From assembly GCA_041653875.1 (NCBI GenBank), contig JBAZEM010000009.1, positions 1-64,000 on the forward strand: a stretch of DNA of 64,000 nucleotides, in the 5' to 3' direction. This document shows, piece after piece, positions 41,522 through 48,997 of this stretch. Numbering within the stretch: the first letter of the stretch is position 1; each line of letters begins with the position of its first letter. The DNA is from VSJD01 sp041653875 (GTDB taxonomy: Bacteria > Verrucomicrobiota > Kiritimatiellia > JAAZAB01). The translations under genes were made by a program, and so were the position numbers. The notes beneath the pieces were generated by a model, which saw nothing but the letters and a program-made list of their open reading frames with translations, was not told where the DNA came from and ran no database searches.

Positions 41522-42835
41522 TCAGGCGTCCGTCTTGCGCACGTGCCTGCGGCGTGCGGCAAACTCCGGCGCTTCCTTGATGCATTCGGCCAGGATTTTC
41601 ATGGCTTGGATATAATGGTGTTTGCTTTCCTGCTTATAGTGCGGGTCGATGACCGAGGGCGCCGGGCCCACCTCCGGCCAGCCGGGCGCGGTCAGGGTGT
41701 CGGGCGGGATCGTCACTCGTTCCCAGTTGTGGAACAGCCGGCCCCAATCGCTCTGCAGGGCCTTTTGGAGCAGGGCTTGGTGCGTGGGATACCAGAAGAA
41801 GTCGTGATACAGCACGCTGGCGATATAAGCCCAGGGGGCCAGCACGGTTTTCAAAGACCATTCCACGGGTTTTTTCAGCGGGCCCCAATAAATTTCATGC
41901 TGCATCCTGCTGGCGAAGGTCATCTTCCGGAAAGGCCCGACAAAATTCCAGTTCTCGCCGGCCGCATCCGTGTCGCCCACGATCTGAATGGCGCGCGGAT
42001 CGCCGCAGCCCAAGCCTTGTTCGTGGGCCAAGCGGATGAATTTTATATCGCGCAAGGGATCGAAGCCCATCAGCTTGGCCGCCACGGCGTCGATGGCCAC
42101 CTGGTCGGCCGAGGCTATGATGACGTTCTTGGTGTAAGGCGTCATACAGCGCGGGCCGGGTCCGTCGCCGGCAAAGGTGCCGTCCATCACGGCAAACACG
42201 CCGCTGTGAATTTTCTGCTGAATCCTCAGCAAGTCCACCAAAGTCTCGTGAATCACCGGGTGGGTCCAATGGCGCCGCTCGTTGAGCAGGCCGCCGAAAG
42301 CGTTTTTCATGGCGCCCGTCGTGGTGGTGAAGACATGGGTTTTAATTGTCGGCAAATGGATGATGTTTTCCCCAATGAAGCGTTTGGGGATCAGGAACCC
42401 ATCCGGATAGACCTGGTTCAGGCAGAGAAATTTGTCCGCCAGGCCGCCCACGGCGTCGCGGATATGAATCCATTCCACGTCCGGCTCATACAGGTGAACA
42501 TTCTGAAGCCCGTGGGCCTGGATGACGTTCACCTGCTTGTTTTGCCGTTCGCCGAGGCGGGCATCGATGACCACCGTGCGATTGTGGCAGGCATGAATCT
42601 TGGCGGGATCGTAGCCATCCTGCTTGAGCGCGCGAATGACCCCGTCCAATTGCCAGGGCGTGGTGGAACAGCCCGGAAAGAAGAAATGCCAGCTGATGTT
42701 GATCTTGAGCGCCGTTTCGCTGGTCTTGGGCAGAACCTCCTGATACCCCGCCAAGTTCAGAAGCCGGTGATAGTCCCGCAGGACCGTGGCCGGCGTTGTC
42801 CGCAAAATGGCGACCGTCGATTTTTGGGCGTTCAT
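41522..42835 (-). CDS. DUF362 domain protein
   Basis: About 437 residues. Conserved DUF362 blocks are present: TALKINISWHFFFPGCSTTPWQ, IHLPTIKTHVFTTTTGAMKN and TPYTKNVIIASADQVAIDAV. Unlike the protein at 26092 there is no ferredoxin domain. C-terminal third (from about residue 290) is unlike standard family members, with hydrophobic WAYIASVLYHDFFWY and HHYIQAMKILAECI segments. Function unknown. Start is uncertain: ATG 42835 (MNAQKSTVAILR) fits the family; ATG at 42847 and 42868 are in frame. None has a good ribosome site. Confidence 0.8.
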   Translation of the reverse strand: MNAQKSTVAILRTTPATVLRDYHRLLNLAGYQEVLPKTSETALKINISWHFFFPGCSTTPWQLDGVIRALKQDGYDPAKIHACHNRTVVIDARLGERQNKQVNVIQAHGLQNVHLYEPDVEWIHIRDAVGGLADKFLCLNQVYPDGFLIPKRFIGENIIHLPTIKTHVFTTTTGAMKNAFGGLLNERRHWTHPVIHETLVDLLRIQQKIHSGVFAVMDGTFAGDGPGPRCMTPYTKNVIIASADQVAIDAVAAKLMGFDPLRDIKFIRLAHEQGLGCGDPRAIQIVGDTDAAGENWNFVGPFRKMTFASRMQHEIYWGPLKKPVEWSLKTVLAPWAYIASVLYHDFFWYPTHQALLQKALQSDWGRLFHNWERVTIPPDTLTAPGWPEVGPAPSVIDPHYKQESKHHYIQAMKILAECIKEAPEFAARRRHVRKTDA

Positions 42836-43153
42836 GGATGGAAGCATAGCAGAAACCGGCCGAAACATTCAATCGAATATCCGAGGTATGCGTCACCTAT
42901 CGGGATACTCCGGTGTCTGGTGCCTGACGCCTGTTTTTCTCCCTCCGGTTCGTCCTCCGTAGCCCTAAGTGACGAAGGAGCGAAGGAGGATTTCAACTGG
43001 CTTTTCGGAACATGTACTGCTACATTGAAACCACTGCGAGTGTCCATATGCGATGCCCCCCGGTTCACGAGATTAGTTGGCTCTGAGAGATCAAGACGAC
43101 AGAGATTAATGAGTGGGCCGGCAAGGCGGGGGGAGACAAGGTGAAATTGCAGG
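42836..43153. other. Intergenic left border of the defence-like island
   Basis: Bases about 42955-42993 hold a palindromic string TCCTCCGTAGCCCTAAGTGA / GAAGGAGCGAAGGAGGA. The rest shows no gene, apart from an 11-codon frame from ATG 43109 (MSGPARRGETR) ending just before the helicase remnant. A promoter for the island should lie here, but I cannot place one. Confidence 0.4.
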
Positions 43154-43375
43154 ATGACAACACCGTATCATGCCAAGTATTATGCGGCGGAGCTTACGAA
43201 GAAATGCTCCTCTCATCAGCTTGGCAAGTTGAACCAGTCCATTTTCAACGCTACGGTTGACCTTAACCCCCATCAGATAGACGCCGCGCTTTTTGCCTTC
43301 CGTTCCCCAGAGGCCAAACTCAAGCAGAGCGTGGAGGTGCAAGAGATTTTTACCATTCGATGGAGGGTTGTATGA
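43154..43375 (+). pseudogene. SNF2-type helicase with internal deletion (first and last segments joined)
   Basis: A 73-codon frame. Residues 1-52 (MTTPYHAKYYAAELTKKCSS ... NPHQIDAALFAFRSP) match the N-terminus of SNF2-related helicases of defence islands, which continues in full proteins into the Walker A segment. Here it jumps straight to EAKLKQSVEVQEIFTIRWRVV, which looks like the C-terminal end of the same protein (same sequence recurs at 44856). The whole ATPase is gone. It overlaps the next gene by ATGA (43372-43375), so translation of the fragment may still couple to it. Confidence 0.65.
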
Positions 43376-44859
43376 AGAAGTCTTTTCCCAAGCATCCATT
43401 TGGGACTTGCGAAGGGATCGCGTTGGAATTCAAGAAAGCGAACGATCGGCTTCCATCCAACTTCTTCGAGACAGTATGCGCCTTCTTGAATCTGGACGGC
43501 GGTTTGATTGTGCTGGGCGTGGAGGACGACGGCCGAGTTTCCGGTATTGATCACGACGCCGTGGAACGGATCAAGGCTGATACCGCCAGTCTGTCCAACA
43601 ACCCGCAGAAACTCAATCCGCCCTATCTGTTGTTTCCCCATTCTGAGCAAATGGGCGGCCACTGGATCATCAAAGTGCAGGTTCCCGCCAGTTCCCAAAT
43701 TCATCAGACGGGCGGTGTCGTATTTCTCCGCAGTCAGGACGGCGACTACCGCATAACGGGAATGAACCGTCTGGCGGGACTCATGAACCGCAAGTTGAGT
43801 TTTTTCACAGAACAAAGAGTGTTCCCATATCTCGGCATGTCGGATATGGATCCAAAGCTGTTCGTGAAGGCCAGAAAACTCATGCTGGGGCGTCAACCGC
43901 AGCATCCGTGGGCCGATCTGCCCCCAGAGGAGTTGCTGAAAGTTGCCGGCTTCGCGCGGACAGACTACGCTACAGGCAAGCTTGGGTACACTCTCGCCGC
44001 CGGCCTGATGTTCGGCTACGATACTACCATTCAGAGCCTGGCGCCGGGCTATAAGTTCGATGCCCTGTTGCGCCGGCGCGATACGGAGCGATACGACGAC
44101 CGATTGATTGTGCGCACCAACCTGATTGACGCATTCGATTTGCTCATGGGCTTTGTTGAAAAGCACATGAACGATCCCTTCTATCTGGAGGGCGTTACCA
44201 GCATTAGTCTGCGTTCGATCATTTTCCGCGAGCTTGTCGCCAACATCATCGCCCACCGCGAATATACCAGCGCCGCTCCGGCTACGATGATGATCTACGC
44301 AGATAGGGTTGAGTTCAAGAATCCCAACGTCCCGCACTATCACGGCCGCATCGAGCCCGGGCGCTTCACTCCGTTTCCCAAGAATCCGACCATCTGCAAA
44401 TTCATGATACAGATTGGGCGTTACGAGGAGCTTGGTTCCGGGGTTCGGAAGGTCAACTTTTATCTGCCCCACTACGCCCCAGGCGCAGGCAAGCCTGTCT
44501 TTGACGATGGCGATATGTTTGCCGTCACCGTGCCGATTACGGGCGCAGTCAGCCGAAGTGCTACCGTACCCGACAAGTACCCGACAAGCGCCGGGGAAGT
44601 CGCCCCACAAGTCGCCCCACAAGTCACCCCACAAGTCGAGGCCATGTTGGCCGCCGCCAGGCAAGAGATCAGTGCCGCAGAACTTCAGTCTGCCTCTGGT
44701 CTGAAAGACAGAGTACATTTCCTGAAGGCCTATCTGGAACCATGTCTTGCCGCAAGCTGGATTGAACGGACGATCCCCGACAAACCCAGGAGCAGTAAAC
44801 AAAAGTACCGACTGACCCCAAAAGGCCGAAAAATCCTGAAGAAGGAGAAGCCCGAATGA
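43372..44859 (+). CDS. AlbA_2/Schlafen-type ATP-binding protein with C-terminal winged helix
   Basis: A 495-residue protein. AlbA_2 (Schlafen-like) domain about 1-130, with FKKANDRLPSNFFETVCAFL and GGLIVLGVEDDGRVSGI. A GHKL-like part follows with IIFRELVANIIAHREYT (N-box, about 285-300) and IGRYEELGSGVRKVNFYLP. After a Pro/Val/Gln linker (APQVAPQVTPQV) a winged helix-like C-terminus has QEISAAELQSASGLKDRVHF and SKQKYRLTPKGRKIL. Related proteins accompany helicases and methylases in phage-defence loci and some act as regulators. The start at 43372 overlaps the helicase remnant and has GGAGGG upstream. Confidence 0.85.
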   Translation: MKKSFPKHPFGTCEGIALEFKKANDRLPSNFFETVCAFLNLDGGLIVLGVEDDGRVSGIDHDAVERIKADTASLSNNPQKLNPPYLLFPHSEQMGGHWIIKVQVPASSQIHQTGGVVFLRSQDGDYRITGMNRLAGLMNRKLSFFTEQRVFPYLGMSDMDPKLFVKARKLMLGRQPQHPWADLPPEELLKVAGFARTDYATGKLGYTLAAGLMFGYDTTIQSLAPGYKFDALLRRRDTERYDDRLIVRTNLIDAFDLLMGFVEKHMNDPFYLEGVTSISLRSIIFRELVANIIAHREYTSAAPATMMIYADRVEFKNPNVPHYHGRIEPGRFTPFPKNPTICKFMIQIGRYEELGSGVRKVNFYLPHYAPGAGKPVFDDGDMFAVTVPITGAVSRSATVPDKYPTSAGEVAPQVAPQVTPQVEAMLAAARQEISAAELQSASGLKDRVHFLKAYLEPCLAASWIERTIPDKPRSSKQKYRLTPKGRKILKKEKPE

Positions 44860-44981
44860 CCATGATTGGACAGAAAGAACGGCAGGACGAGATTGATCGC
44901 AAGAAAGAGGCGCTCATCGGTGAAATTGAGGCCAAACTTAAGCAGGGCGTGGAAGTGCAAGAGATTTTCACCGTTTGTTAG
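44856..44981 (+). pseudogene. C-terminal remnant of the helicase, second copy
   Basis: A 41-codon frame starting with ATGA overlap of the previous stop: MTMIGQKERQDEIDRKKEAL, then IGEIEAKLKQGVEVQEIFTVC and TAG. It duplicates the end of the 43154 fragment (EAKLKQSVEVQEIFTIRWRVV) and extends it upstream with the charged coiled part expected of the intact protein. The TAG at 44979-44981 aligns with the TGG of the other copy, a nonsense change. Downstream spacing to the next AlbA-like remnant copies that of the first unit. Confidence 0.7.
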
Positions 44982-44989
44982 AGGGTTGC

Positions 44990-45269
44990 GTGAAAAAGAC
45001 GTCTTTATCTCGTCACCCTTTCGGAATCTCCGGCGGGCTCACCCTGGAATTTAAGAAAGCGAAGGGCCAGCTTCTTTGATACCGTCTGCGCCTTTATCAA
45101 TATTGACAGTGGCTTGATTGTGCTGGGTGAAGAGCCGACAGAACGCCACGGGGTAACAGGGAAAAAACTGGTCGGGACAATCGAGAAAGATGTTGAAGGA
45201 TACAAGAATCATGCAGTTCTTGTTCACTGTCAATCGGAGGGTTCGAAGGAAGATATGAGGCAATTATGA
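44990..45269 (+). pseudogene. Truncated, frameshifted second AlbA_2 gene
   Basis: GTG 44990 opens KTSLSRHPFGISGGLTLEFK, parallel to KSFPKHPFGTCEGIALEFKK of the intact paralogue, but stops at TGA after QLL. The homology resumes in another frame at 45072: FFDTVCAFINIDSGLIVLGE. It then passes into unrelated sequence (EPTERHGVTGKKLVGTIEKD) that stays open to 45269, where its TGA overlaps the start of the HAD gene. It is a remnant of a tandem duplicate, with about five residues deleted at the frameshift and its 3' part replaced. Confidence 0.7.
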
Positions 45270-46246
45270 GCAAACGCAAGCAACCTGTCATCGCTATTTG
45301 TTACGATTTCGATGGAACGCTCTCCCCAGGAAATATGCAGGAACATAGTTATTTCCCAAGCTTGGAGATAACGCCAAAAGAGTTTTGGCTTCAATCTAAA
45401 AATCGGGCTAAAGATCAAGAGGCTGACGAAATTCTTGCATATATGCGCCTGATGATTGAAAAGGCTACGACGGATACCGGCGTAAAGGTAACTCGGAGTT
45501 CATTCGCTGAATATGGAGCCAAAGTCTCTCTTTTTGAAGGTGTGGAAGAATGGTTCTCGCGTATCAATATATATGGGAAAACACAGGGCGCGAAAATCGA
45601 GCACTACATCATATCCTCTGGTATTAAGGAAATGATTGAGGGAACACCCATCAAGCGGTATTTTAAAAAAATATTCGCATCTGCCTTTATGTACGACCAA
45701 CACGAAGTGGCATACTGGCCAGCTCAAGCCATCAATTATACCACGAAGACTCAATTTCTATTTCGTATAAACAAGGGGCTGCTTGATGCGTGGGATAATT
45801 CCAAAATCAATGCATTTATCGAAAAAGACAAGCGCCCAGTATCATTTGCTCGCATGATTTACATTGGCGACGGGTCAACCGATATCCCTTGCATGAAACT
45901 TGTTAAGGCCCAGGGGGGCTACTCGATTGCTGTCTACCAGCCACACAGCCGCAAGAAAAAGGTGTCAGCAGAGAAGCTAAAGGACGAAGATCGTGTCAAT
46001 TTCGTGGCACCAGCCGATTACAGTGAAGATAGCCTTATTGATATGCAAGTAAAGGCTGTCATACGACAGATGGTAGCAGTGCACGCTGTCCTGAAAGGGC
46101 CAGTCAGATATAAGATCGCGGAATCACTTGCGGCACCTAACGAGCCCGAAATCAACACAAGCATCAATATAGACACACCTATACTACCGGCGCAGAAACG
46201 GAATGACTTGCCGACATCGTCTGGTGATATACCCGCAAAGGGATAA
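45266..46246 (+). CDS. HAD-superfamily phosphatase in the defence-like island
   Basis: A 326-residue protein. HAD motif I D14-F-D16-G-T is in ICYDFDGTLSPG, motif II in HYIISSGIKEMIEG, and motif IV in MIYIGDGSTDIPCMKLVK, so the catalytic set is complete. The cap region (about 40-100) is helical. The C-terminal about 100 residues (from about EDRVNFVAPADYSED) are a helical extension then a low-complexity tail. HAD genes with this build occur beside type III methylases and SNF2 helicases, but the substrate is unknown. ATG 45266 has GAGGCAATT just upstream and overlaps the previous frame. Six bases separate it from mod. Confidence 0.82.
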   Translation: MSKRKQPVIAICYDFDGTLSPGNMQEHSYFPSLEITPKEFWLQSKNRAKDQEADEILAYMRLMIEKATTDTGVKVTRSSFAEYGAKVSLFEGVEEWFSRINIYGKTQGAKIEHYIISSGIKEMIEGTPIKRYFKKIFASAFMYDQHEVAYWPAQAINYTTKTQFLFRINKGLLDAWDNSKINAFIEKDKRPVSFARMIYIGDGSTDIPCMKLVKAQGGYSIAVYQPHSRKKKVSAEKLKDEDRVNFVAPADYSEDSLIDMQVKAVIRQMVAVHAVLKGPVRYKIAESLAAPNEPEINTSINIDTPILPAQKRNDLPTSSGDIPAKG

Positions 46247-46252
46247 ATAACC

Positions 46253-47785
46253 ATGGCAAACCACAAAGGCAAACTCGAACTGACATGGGTGGGCAAGGAT
46301 GAGCGGCCGCGGTTGGAGCCGCGTGTGCTCGTTGAAGCCCCGGCCAAGTCGTACGGCGATCCGAAGACAGAAAACATGCTCATCTTCGGCGACAATCTGC
46401 TCGCCCTGAAAGCATTGGAACAGGATTTCGCCGGAAAGATCAAGTGCGTTTTCATTGATCCGCCTTACAACACCGGCAGCGCGTTCGAACATTACGATGA
46501 TGGAATTGAGCACTCACTATGGTTGAGCTTGATGCAGGGTCGATTGGAATTGATTCGCAAGCTTCTATCTGTAGACGGCTCGCTTTGGATCGCCATTGAC
46601 GACAACGAAGCGCACTATCTGAAGGTGTTGTGTGACGAGGTGTTCGGGCGAGCAAATTTTGCGGCAAATGTGGTTTGGTTAAAGAAGCACACACGCCAGA
46701 ACGACGCAAGATGGTTCAGCGACAATCATGATCACATTCTTGTGTATGCGAAGGAGAAAGAGTTTTTTCATGTCAACTTGTTGCCGCGTACCGAAGATCT
46801 CAATGCTCGTTTTACCAATCCTGACAACGATCCGCGTGGGCCGTGGTCTTCGCAGCCCTTACAAGTAAAGACTCCATCCAAAAGTGGGATTTACGAAATT
46901 GTTACTCCTTCCGGCCGTAAAATCATGCCTCCGAATGGTCGGAGCTGGATGTGTTCAGAACAACGACTTAGGGAGCTTATAGAAGACAATCGGATATCGT
47001 TTGGGGCGGATGGCAACAACGTTCCTCGCGTAAAAAAGTTTCTATCAGAAGTGCAAGATGGACTCGTCCCTACGACAGTTTGGAATTACGAAGATGTTGG
47101 GCATAACCAAGATGCAAAGTCTGAGGTAAAGAAGCTTAATCCCGAAGCGACTTTCGACACGCCGAAGCCGGAAAAGTTGTTGCAACGTATTATACACATT
47201 GCCAGCAACCCCGGTGATTGGGTTCTCGATTCCTTTGCCGGTTCCGGTACAACCGGCGCGGTGGCGCACAAGATGGGCCGCCGGTGGATCATGGTTGAGC
47301 TGGGCGAACACTGCCATACGCACATAATTCCGCGAATGAAGAAGGTCATTGACGGCACCGATCAAGGCGGAATTTCTGAAGCGGTTGGCTGGAAGGGCGG
47401 CGGAGGTTTTAAGTATTACCGGCTGGCTGAATCCTTGCTCGTCCGGGACAAGGATCTTTCCACGAAGGATCATCCGGTTTACGTGATCAACCCCCGATAC
47501 GACGAGACTCTGTTGATCCGAAGTATCTGCAAAATAGCCGGGTTCAAATACCGGCATGATGGACGTTTGCACGGGATCAGCAGTGAGAACCGGTTCCTGC
47601 ATGTCACGACACGACTCGTGACCCAGATGTATCTGGATTCGCTGGCAGAAGACATCGCGAAGAACCAGTCGCTCGTGATTTATTGCACCCGGCGGGTGGG
47701 CAAACTGAACGTGCCGGACAACATCGAGATCAGGAAAATCCCCCGGGATTTGCTTGAGAAATGCGATTTTGAGGAGGATAAGTAG
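46253..47785 (+). CDS. Type III-like site-specific DNA N6-adenine methyltransferase (Mod)
   Basis: A 510-residue beta-class amino-methyltransferase. The catalytic motif DPPYNTG (D69-Y72) precedes the SAM motif DSFAGSGTTGAVAHKMG (about 325-341), the order of the beta class. NMLIFGDNLLALKAL and DGSLWIAIDDNEAHYL are typical for type III Mod. The region about 140-290 is the target-recognition part; the C-terminus (from about HPVYVINPRYDETLL) is an extra domain common in Mod of this subgroup. The methyl mark should protect from the Res nuclease encoded downstream. Three bases separate it from the DUF1016 gene. Confidence 0.9.
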   Translation: MANHKGKLELTWVGKDERPRLEPRVLVEAPAKSYGDPKTENMLIFGDNLLALKALEQDFAGKIKCVFIDPPYNTGSAFEHYDDGIEHSLWLSLMQGRLELIRKLLSVDGSLWIAIDDNEAHYLKVLCDEVFGRANFAANVVWLKKHTRQNDARWFSDNHDHILVYAKEKEFFHVNLLPRTEDLNARFTNPDNDPRGPWSSQPLQVKTPSKSGIYEIVTPSGRKIMPPNGRSWMCSEQRLRELIEDNRISFGADGNNVPRVKKFLSEVQDGLVPTTVWNYEDVGHNQDAKSEVKKLNPEATFDTPKPEKLLQRIIHIASNPGDWVLDSFAGSGTTGAVAHKMGRRWIMVELGEHCHTHIIPRMKKVIDGTDQGGISEAVGWKGGGGFKYYRLAESLLVRDKDLSTKDHPVYVINPRYDETLLIRSICKIAGFKYRHDGRLHGISSENRFLHVTTRLVTQMYLDSLAEDIAKNQSLVIYCTRRVGKLNVPDNIEIRKIPRDLLEKCDFEEDK

Positions 47786-47788
47786 CGG

Positions 47789-48997
47789 ATGACAAGACAA
47801 CATAACACTCTGTCCGACAAACTCATTCGGGCGACGTCCGGCATCGGCAAGACGGCATCTGAAATCAGGAGCCTGATCGAGTCCGCGCGCAGTCATGTCG
47901 CGGTTTCGGCCAATCTGACACTGGTGAACCTGTACTGGAATGTCGGGCGAATCATTACACAGGATGTTCAGAAGAATGAGAAGCGGGCGGAATATGGCGC
48001 CCAGTTGTTGGCGGGTCTGGCCGGAATACTGACGAGGGAATATGGCGAGGGGTATTCAAAGATCAACTTGCAGGATATGCGGCGGTTTCATGAGTATTAT
48101 GAGATAAATCAGACGCCGTCTGATTTATTGGTTGCAAGGATTGATCGGACAGTGTCTGCCGAATTGCCGGGAGATGCAAAACGGCAGACGGCATCTGCCG
48201 AATTGCAGGTGGAACCAATTCTACAGACACTGTCTGCAAAATCTTCGGAACGGATCATTATTGATTTCCGGAAGCATTTTCGTCTTGGCTGGTCGCACTA
48301 TCGCCTGCTCTTGAGTCAGAGCGATCCGGTGCGGCGCAGATTCTATTTCGAACAGGCGTCCAGTCAGCGTTGGCCGGTACGCGAACTGAAGCGCCAAATC
48401 GACCGTGGACTCTTCGAACGGGTGGCGTTGTCCAAGAACACCCGGCAACTGGTGGAACAGGAGAAGCGAAAAGTGCCGACGGATGTTGCCCGGCATGAGG
48501 ATGTTTTCAAAGACCCTTACGTGTTGGATTTCCTGGGGCTCAAGGGTAGTTATTCCGAAAAGGACCTGGAGTCCGCGATTATCCGCAATCTGGAGCAGTT
48601 TCTCTCCGAACTCGGAACCGATTTCTGTTTCATCGGCAGGCAATATGCCATGCGGATCGATGACGACGATTACTTCCTGGATCTGCTTTTCTACCACCGG
48701 GGCTTGAGTTGCCTGGTTGCCATAGACCTTAAGATCGGCACATTTACCGCCGCCGACAAAGGCCAGATGGATCTCTATCTGGCCTGGCTCAAGGAGCATG
48801 AGTGGCGGAAAGGCGAGAATGAGCCGGTGGGGTTGATTCTCTGCACATCGAAGCGCCGTCAGCATGTGGAATTATTGCTCCGGCACGGGCCGCACAAAAT
48901 GAAAGTGGCCGAATACCTCACGCAGTTGCCGGACAAGAGTGTGCTGGAGACGCGATTGAAGATGTACGGGAAATTATTGCAGGAAAGCGAGTTATGA
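47789..48997 (+). CDS. DUF1016 (YhcG) PD-(D/E)XK nuclease
   Basis: A 402-residue protein. The N-terminal DUF1016_N region (about 25-105) has VNLYWNVGRIITQDVQKNEK and YGEGYSKINLQDMRRF. The C-terminal nuclease domain (about 250-390) has GRQYAMRIDDDDYFLDLLFY and LVAIDLKIGTFTAADKGQMD, i.e. the D ... D-x-K pattern with Q. Between them is a repeat-coded linker (about 115-160) made of three related DNA units around TCTGCCGAATTG. YhcG proteins occur in many restriction-like loci and bind or cut DNA. The stop overlaps the start of the next helicase by four bases, so the three downstream genes are tightly coupled. Confidence 0.9.
   Translation: MTRQHNTLSDKLIRATSGIGKTASEIRSLIESARSHVAVSANLTLVNLYWNVGRIITQDVQKNEKRAEYGAQLLAGLAGILTREYGEGYSKINLQDMRRFHEYYEINQTPSDLLVARIDRTVSAELPGDAKRQTASAELQVEPILQTLSAKSSERIIIDFRKHFRLGWSHYRLLLSQSDPVRRRFYFEQASSQRWPVRELKRQIDRGLFERVALSKNTRQLVEQEKRKVPTDVARHEDVFKDPYVLDFLGLKGSYSEKDLESAIIRNLEQFLSELGTDFCFIGRQYAMRIDDDDYFLDLLFYHRGLSCLVAIDLKIGTFTAADKGQMDLYLAWLKEHEWRKGENEPVGLILCTSKRRQHVELLLRHGPHKMKVAEYLTQLPDKSVLETRLKMYGKLLQESEL

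Noticed and set aside
41543..43144. A 533-codon plus-strand open frame
   Set aside because: Antisense of the DUF362 gene, which has recognisable family blocks on the other strand.
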